Part shown: one piece after another, positions 58,710 to 64,000 of the stretch | Position numbering within the stretch: the first letter of the stretch is position 1 | Layout: each line of letters starts with the position of its first letter | Source of the DNA: Chamaelirium japonicum | Lineage: Eukaryota; Streptophyta; Magnoliopsida; Liliales; Melanthiaceae | DNA length: 64,000 bases | Direction of reading: 5' to 3' | NCBI GenBank assembly: GCA_947650365.1 | Contig: OX393551.1 | Coordinates: 93,904,697 to 93,968,696, forward strand | Notes under the pieces: generated by a model | Told to the model about the DNA's origin: nothing | Databases searched by the model: none | The model's input: the letters and a program-made list of their open reading frames with translations, nothing else | Made by a program: the position numbers and the translations under genes

Positions 58710-59261
58710 GAGACAAGAGAATTGAGAGATTTAATTATATTATTGAGAAGTGGAGTTTTGGAATTTAGGTTCCTTCTTACTTCACACATATATCCATGGC
58801 GAATGGACTGGAACATGACTTCTTCTTTCTTCTCTCTTTATTTGTCTCTCTGTTCTCTTCTCTCTTCTAACAATACGTTATCAACATGAACATGTCGAGC
58901 CCAACCGACCACTCACAAGAAAACAAAGAGAGAAATGTTGATAGAAGAGAGAGAAGATAACAGAGAGATAAACGAAGAGAGAAGAAGTCCTGCTCCAATC
59001 CATTGGCCACGCGTATAGCTGTAAAGTAAGAAGAAATCTAAATTCTAAAACTCCACATAAGAGAGATAAGAAGAGAAAAGAGAAAATAGAGATAAATGAA
59101 GAGAGAAAAGAGAAGAAGTCCTACTCCGGTCCATTGGCCATGGGTATAGGTGTGACGTAAGAAGGAATCTAAATTCCTAAACTCCACTTCTATCTTCCTT
59201 TCTCTTTCCCTTTTCTTGTGACTAGTCGGCTAGGCTCGATATATTCATACTGATAATGTAT

Positions 59262-59405
59262 TATGAGATGGAAGAAAGAGAGAGTCGTCAAACATGCCCC
59301 ACCCTAAAAGGGTCGTATATTATTTATAGGGTAAGCTTACTTAGGGCCTAAGTAATCTATAGGAAATCCTAACCATGGGAGAGATCCGACTGTGGACCGT
59401 CATCC
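59262..59405 (-). mobile_element. LTR-like copy, U3 part to U5
   Basis: Extends to GACTGTGGACCGTCATCC and meets a GA module. Counterpart of 8,562-8,705. With 59,693-59,836 it forms an inverted pair. Confidence 0.6.
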
Positions 59406-59692
59406 TTTTTAATTCACACCTATACCCATGGCCAATAGAATGGAGCAAGACTTCTTCTCTCTTCTCTCTTCGTTTATCTCTCCATTCTCTTCTTTCTTTT
59501 TCTTCCATCTCACAATACATTATCAGCACAAACATGTCGTGCCCAATCGACAAGTCATAAGAAAACAAAAAGAAAAACAAAGACAACAGAGAGAGAAGAA
59601 GAGAGAAGAGAACGAAGAGATAAACAAAGAGAGAAATGATAAGAAGTCCTGCTCAAGTCCATTGGCCACGGGTTTAGGTGTGCAGTAAGAAA

Positions 59693-59836
59693 GATGGCTA
59701 TTCACCATCGGATCTCTCCCATGGATTTGGGCTTCCCATAGATTTCTTTGGCCCTCAGTAAGCTTACCCTAAAAATAATATACGACCCCTTTAGGGAGGG
59801 GCACGTTTGACGGCTCTCTCTTTCTCCCATCTCATA
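59693..59836 (+). mobile_element. LTR-like copy, U3 part to U5
   Basis: Counterpart of 8,148-8,273, but with the dyad region present, so the gap in A arose after duplication. Confidence 0.6.
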
Positions 59837-60407
59837 ACACGTTATCAGCACGAAAATATAGAGCACAGCCGACCAGTCACAAAAAAACGGAGAGAGAAAC
59901 GAAGATAGAAATAGAGTTTTGGAATTTAGATTCCTTCTTACTTCACACCTATACCCGTGGCTAATGGATTGGAGTAGGACTTCTTCTCTCTTATTACTTC
60001 ATTTATCTCTCCATTCTCTTATCTCTTCTTCACTCTCTTCTATAGAGTTTCAGAATTTAGATTCATTCTTACTTCACACCTATACCCGTGGCCAATGGAC
60101 TAGAGCAGGACTTCTTCTCTTTTCTCTCTTCGTTTATTTCTTTGTTCTTTTCTCTCTTCTTCTCTCACTTCTGTCTTTGTTTCTCTCTCTGTTTTCTTAT
60201 GACTGGTCGGCTGGGCTCGATATATTCGTACTGATAATATATTATGACAAGTAAGAATAGAATGAAGAGATAAACGAAGCGAGAAGAAAGAAGAAGTCTG
60301 GCTTTAGTCCATTTGCCACGGGTATAGGTGTGAAGTAAGAAGATATCTAAATTCCAAAACTCAACTTCCCAATAATATAATTAAATCTCTCATTTCTCTT
60401 TTCCCTT

Positions 60408-60528
60408 CTCCCATGGATTAGGGTTTTCCATAAATTACTTAGGCCCCAATTAAGCTTACTCTATAAATAATATATGACCCCTTTAGGGTGGGGCATGTTT
60501 GATGACTCTCTCTTTGTCCCATCTCATA
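60408..60528 (+). mobile_element. LTR-like copy, inner U3 to U5
   Basis: Counterpart of 7,458-7,580. CCATGGATTAGGGTTTTCC and R motif good. Confidence 0.6.
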
Positions 60529-61033
60529 ATATGTTTTTAGTACGAACATGTCGAGCCCATCCGACCAGTCGCAAGAAAACGGAGAGAAAAACAAAGACAG
60601 AATAGAGAGAAGAAGAAAGAAAAGAATGGAGAGATAAACGAAGATAGAAGAGAGAAGAAGTCCTGCTCCAGTCCATTGGTCACGGGTATAGATTTGAAGT
60701 AAAAAAGAATCTAAATTCCAAAACTCCACTTCTTAATATTTGTACGACCCGTTTATGGTGGGGTATATTTAACGGCTCTCTCTGTCTCCCATCTCACAAC
60801 ACGTTATCTATATGAACATGTTGAGCCCAGCCGACCTGTCATAAAAAAATGGAGAAAGAAACGAAGACAGAAGAGAGAGAAGAATAGAGAAGAGAACAGA
60901 GAGATAAATAAAGAGAGAAGAAGTCTTGCTCCAGTACATTGGCTATGGGTATAGGTTTGAAGTAAGAAGGAATCTAAATTCCAAAACTCCACTTCTCAAT
61001 AATATAATTAAATATCTCTGTTCTCTTCTCTCT

Positions 61034-61156
61034 TCTCCTATGGATTAGGATTTTCCATAGATTGCTTTGGCCCTAAGTAAGCAACCCTAAAAATAATACA
61101 TGACCCCTTTAGGGTAGGGCATGTTTGACTACTCTATCTCTTTCTCCCATATCATA
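61034..61156 (+). mobile_element. LTR-like copy, inner U3 to U5
   Basis: Counterpart of 6,830-6,952. TATA weakened (AACCCTAAAAATAATACA). Confidence 0.6.
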
Positions 61157-61504
61157 ACACGTTATCAGCATGAACATGTCAAGCCCAGCCGACCAGTTGC
61201 AAGAAAATGGAGAGAGAAACAAAGACAGAAGAGAAAGAAGAAGAGAGAAGATAATGAAGAGATAAATAAAGAGAGATGAAGTCATACTCCAGTCCATTGG
61301 CTATGGGTATAGGTGTAAAGTAAGATGGAATCTAAATTCCAAAACTCTACTTCTGTCTACGTTTCTCTCTCCATTTTCTTACGACTGGTCGGCTGGGCTC
61401 GATATGTTCGTGCTGATAACATATCTAGTTTAATTAAGAAGGAATCTAAATTCCCAAACTCCACTTCTCAATAATAAATTAAATTTTTTCATTCTTTTCT
61501 CTCT

Positions 61505-61702
61505 TCTCCTATGGATTAGGGTTTTCCATAAATTACTTAGGCCCTAAGAAAGCTTATCCTATAAATAATATTCGACCCCTTTAAGGTAGGGCATATTTGA
61601 CGGCTCTCTCTTTCTCCCATCTCACAATACTTACCCTATAAATAATATACGACCCCTTTAGGGTAGGGCACGTTTGACGGCTCTCTCTTTCTCCCATCTT
61701 AT
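61505..61702 (+). mobile_element. Double-R LTR fragment
   Basis: Units 61,505-61,626 and 61,631-61,702, joined as CTCACAATACTTACCCTATA. It shows directly that the joint runs from the PBS start into the TATA-proximal U3. Confidence 0.65.
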
Positions 61703-62180
61703 AATACGTTATCTTTTGTTTCTCTCCCCATTTCTCTCTACGTTTTCTTTGTTTCTCTCTCTTTCTCTTATAGTATAAAATAAAATAAATAAGTATTGAT
61801 AGAAAAGAGATAAAAAATTATTTTAAAATAGAGAGAGCAGGACTTTTTCTCTCTTCTCTTTTCGTTTATCTCTCCATTCTCTTCCCTCTTTCTCCTATCT
61901 TATAACATGTTATCAGCACGAGCATATCGACCCTAGCCGAGCAAACGTAAGAAAACAGAGAGAGAAACGAAGATAGAAGTAGAGTTTTTAAATTTAGATT
62001 TCTTCTTACTTCAAACTTATACCCATGGCTAATGGACGGGAGCGGGACTTCTTCTCTCTTCTATCTTCGTTTATCTCTCCATTCTCTTCTCTCTTCTTCT
62101 CTCTCTTCTTTATTCGTTTCTCTCTCGGTTTTTTTTGCGATTGGTCGGCTAGGCTCGATATGTTCGTGCTAATAACGTAT

Positions 62181-62417
62181 TGTAAGATGGGAGAAAAAGA
62201 GGGCCATCAAGCGTGCCCCACCCTAAAGGTGTCGTATATTATTTATAGGGTAAGCTTACATAGGGCATAAGCAATCTATGAGAAACCGTAATTTATATGA
62301 GAGGTCCGACGGTGGACAGCCATCCGATCGAACGATCTCACAACAGTTTTAATGTTTTATATTTTTTTAAAGAAAAATGTAAAATATTTTTAAAGCAAAA
62401 AATTTGAGTGTGCCTCA
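62181..62417 (-). mobile_element. Full-length LTR, 237 bp
   Basis: Plus strand TGTAAGATGGG to GTGTGCCTCA. Minus TATA box at 62,240-62,247; GATCGAACGATCTCAC in U3. Polypurine tract beyond it (62,418-62,436) and a TTATTTAATTGATTT island follow. Confidence 0.8.
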
Positions 62418-62831
62418 TCTTCTTTCTTTACTTCCGATTATTTAATTGATTTAATAAATTAATAAAATAAAAAGTTAAATAATTAAATAATTAAATAAAT
62501 ATTTAATTATCTTCTCTCTCCTCACTTTATTTTATTACTATGATAATTAAGTGGAGTGTTATTACTATGATATTTTTAATTAAAATAATCATTTAATTAA
62601 AATATAGAGAGAAGAGAATTTCCTATGATAATCATAGTAACGTTGAGATGATACTATTGAAAAGTGGAGTTTTAGAATTTAGATTCCTTTTTACTTCACA
62701 CCTATACCCGTGGCGAATGAACTGGAGCAGGACTTCTTCTCTCTTCTCTCTTATTTATCTTCGTTTAAATTATTTATTAATTTAAAAAATTTATAAATTA
62801 AGTTTTTAATAAAATAATTTATTTAAATAAA

Positions 62832-63057
62832 CAAATTTTTTTCTTTAAAAGTAATTAATATTTTTAAAAAAAAAAAATTAAAATATTATAATTGTTATGA
62901 GATCGTTCGATCGGATGGCTACCTACCATCGGATCTCTTCTATGGATTAGGGTTTCCTATAGATTGCTTAGGCCCTAAGTAAGATTACCCTATAAATAAT
63001 ATACGACCCTTTTAGGGTGGGGCACGTTTGACGACTCTCTTTTTCTCCCATCTCACA
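62832..63057 (+). mobile_element. Nearly full LTR, outer end missing
   Basis: Inverted counterpart of 4,976-5,200 with the same missing outer end, entering from AAACAAATTTTTTTCTTTAA. GATCGTTCGATCGG, telo-box, dyad, TATAAATA and R motif are all present. Confidence 0.7.
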
Positions 63058-63837
63058 ATATATTATCAGCACAAACATGTCGAGCCCCATAGAATCTAAT
63101 TAAATAAATATTTAATTGATTACATAACTTCTTCTCTCTTCTCTCTTCGACATGTTCATACTGATAACATGTTATGAGATAGGAGAAAGAGAGAGCCGTT
63201 AAACGTGCCCCACCCTAAAGGGGTCGTATATTCTTTAAAAAAAAGAAAAGAGAACGGAGAGATAAACGAAGAGAGAAGAACTCCTGCTCTAATTCATTGG
63301 CCACGGGTATAAGTATGAAGTAAGAAGGAAGCTAAATTCCAAAGCTCTACTTCTCAATATTTATACAACCCATCAGATCTCTAAAATCTCTTCATTTATT
63401 ATACTTATTTAATCTTACAACACGTTATCAGCACGAACATATCAAGCTCAGCCGGCTAGTCATAAGAAAACGGAAAGAGAAATGAAAATAGAAGAAAGAA
63501 CGGAAGAGAGAAGAGAACGGAGAGATAAACAAAAAAAAAAGAGAAGAAGTCCTGCTCCAGTCCATTGGCCATGAGTATAGGTATGAAGTAAGAAAGAATA
63601 TAAATTCCAAAACTCCACTTCTATCTTCGTTTCTTTCTCTATTTTCTTATGACTGATCGGCTCGGCTCGATATGTTCGTGCTGATAACGTGTTATGAGAT
63701 GGGAGAAAGAGAGAGCTATCAAATATACCTCACCCTAAAGGGGTCGTATAAATATTAAGAAGTAGAGTTTTGGAATTTACATTCCTTCTTAATTCACACC
63801 TATACCCGTGGCTAATGGACTGGAGAGGCTACAGGTA

Positions 63838-63901
63838 TATTATTTATTGGGTAAGATTACTTAGGGCCTAAGCAATCTACGGTAAACCCTAATCCATGGG
63901 A
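63838..63901 (-). mobile_element. U3 fragment at window end
   Basis: TATA, dyad and telo-box (AAACCCTAATCCATGGG) joined to a cut GA module at GGAGAGGCTACAGG. Matches 4,130-4,195 in A. A plus PBS-like site closes the window (63,984-64,000). Confidence 0.55.
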
Positions 63902-64000
63902 AATTACTTAGGGCTAAAGCAGGACTTCTTCTCGCTTCTCTCCTCATTTATCCCATTGTTCTTTTCTCTCTTTCTCCCATCTCACAACACGTTATCAGTA

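Larger units (their letters stand above)
51965..64000. repeat. Duplication block C (inverted copy of A)
   Basis: Reads as the reverse complement of A from about 15,800 down to 4,025 and runs off the window end. It keeps the section that A' lacks. R-only units: 52,559-52,622 (-), 53,292-53,337 (-), 53,525-53,590 (-), 60,733-60,798 (+), 63,173-63,233 (-), 63,693-63,755 (-). A U3 remnant (51,975-52,060) marks its left edge. The only clear gain relative to A is the MITE at 55,777. Confidence 0.8.

Overview
The window looks like flowering-plant heterochromatin. It is AT-rich, and I find no host gene, tRNA, rRNA or recognisable protein domain. Almost all of it is built from pieces of one short, non-coding LTR-retrotransposon family (TRIM-like), present as at least 100 LTR-derived fragments in both orientations. 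The plant assignment rests on TATAAATA promoter boxes, AAACCCTAA telo-box motifs in the U3, the compact non-coding LTR architecture, and one CACTA-like miniature transposon with CACTACACCAAAA ends. Open frames of 60-180 codons occur throughout, but they are translations of GA/CT-rich repeats and are not annotated as genes.

Building blocks, in element-sense order. (1) An LTR of 236-237 bp, TG...CA, with a telo-box, a CTTAGGCCCTAAG dyad, a TATA box and a GC-rich CCCCTTTAGGGTGGGG motif. (2) A primer-binding-like site with the core CGTTATCAGCACGA, which resembles the complement of the anticodon arm of tRNA-Ile rather than a tRNA 3' end. (3) A short leader ending GAAGACAGAAG. (4) A GA-rich module of about 200 bp, bounded by CAGAAG and CTTCTG and found in both orientations. 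(5) AT-rich islands of 100-800 bp, often framed by inverted AGTATCATCTCAACG-type ends. (6) A polypurine tract directly before the next LTR. The most compact unit (13,109-14,016, with copies near 37,950-38,819 and, inverted, 53,787-54,658) is a roughly 1-kb LTR - internal - LTR element with no coding space.

Layout. 1-4,020 is a mosaic with two AT islands and a duplicated inverted U3 pair. Block A is 4,025-15,800. 15,800-24,880 is a mosaic with a 270-bp tandem stretch. Block B1 is 24,890-29,565, with a partial repeat E at 29,565-30,400. Block A' (direct copy of A) is 30,504-40,240. Block D (shortened copy of part of B1) is 40,240-42,600. B2 (42,735-47,400) and B3 (47,636-51,965) are tandem copies related to B1. 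Block C, an inverted copy of A, runs from 51,965 to the window end. The locus therefore grew by kilobase-scale direct and inverted duplication of an already scrambled array, not only by new insertions. A 160-bp CACTA-like MITE at 55,777-55,936, with a 3-bp target duplication, is present in C but absent from the matching site in A, so it entered after the duplication.

Coordinates come from reading by eye. LTR ends are good to a few bases; duplication edges to roughly 50-200 bases.
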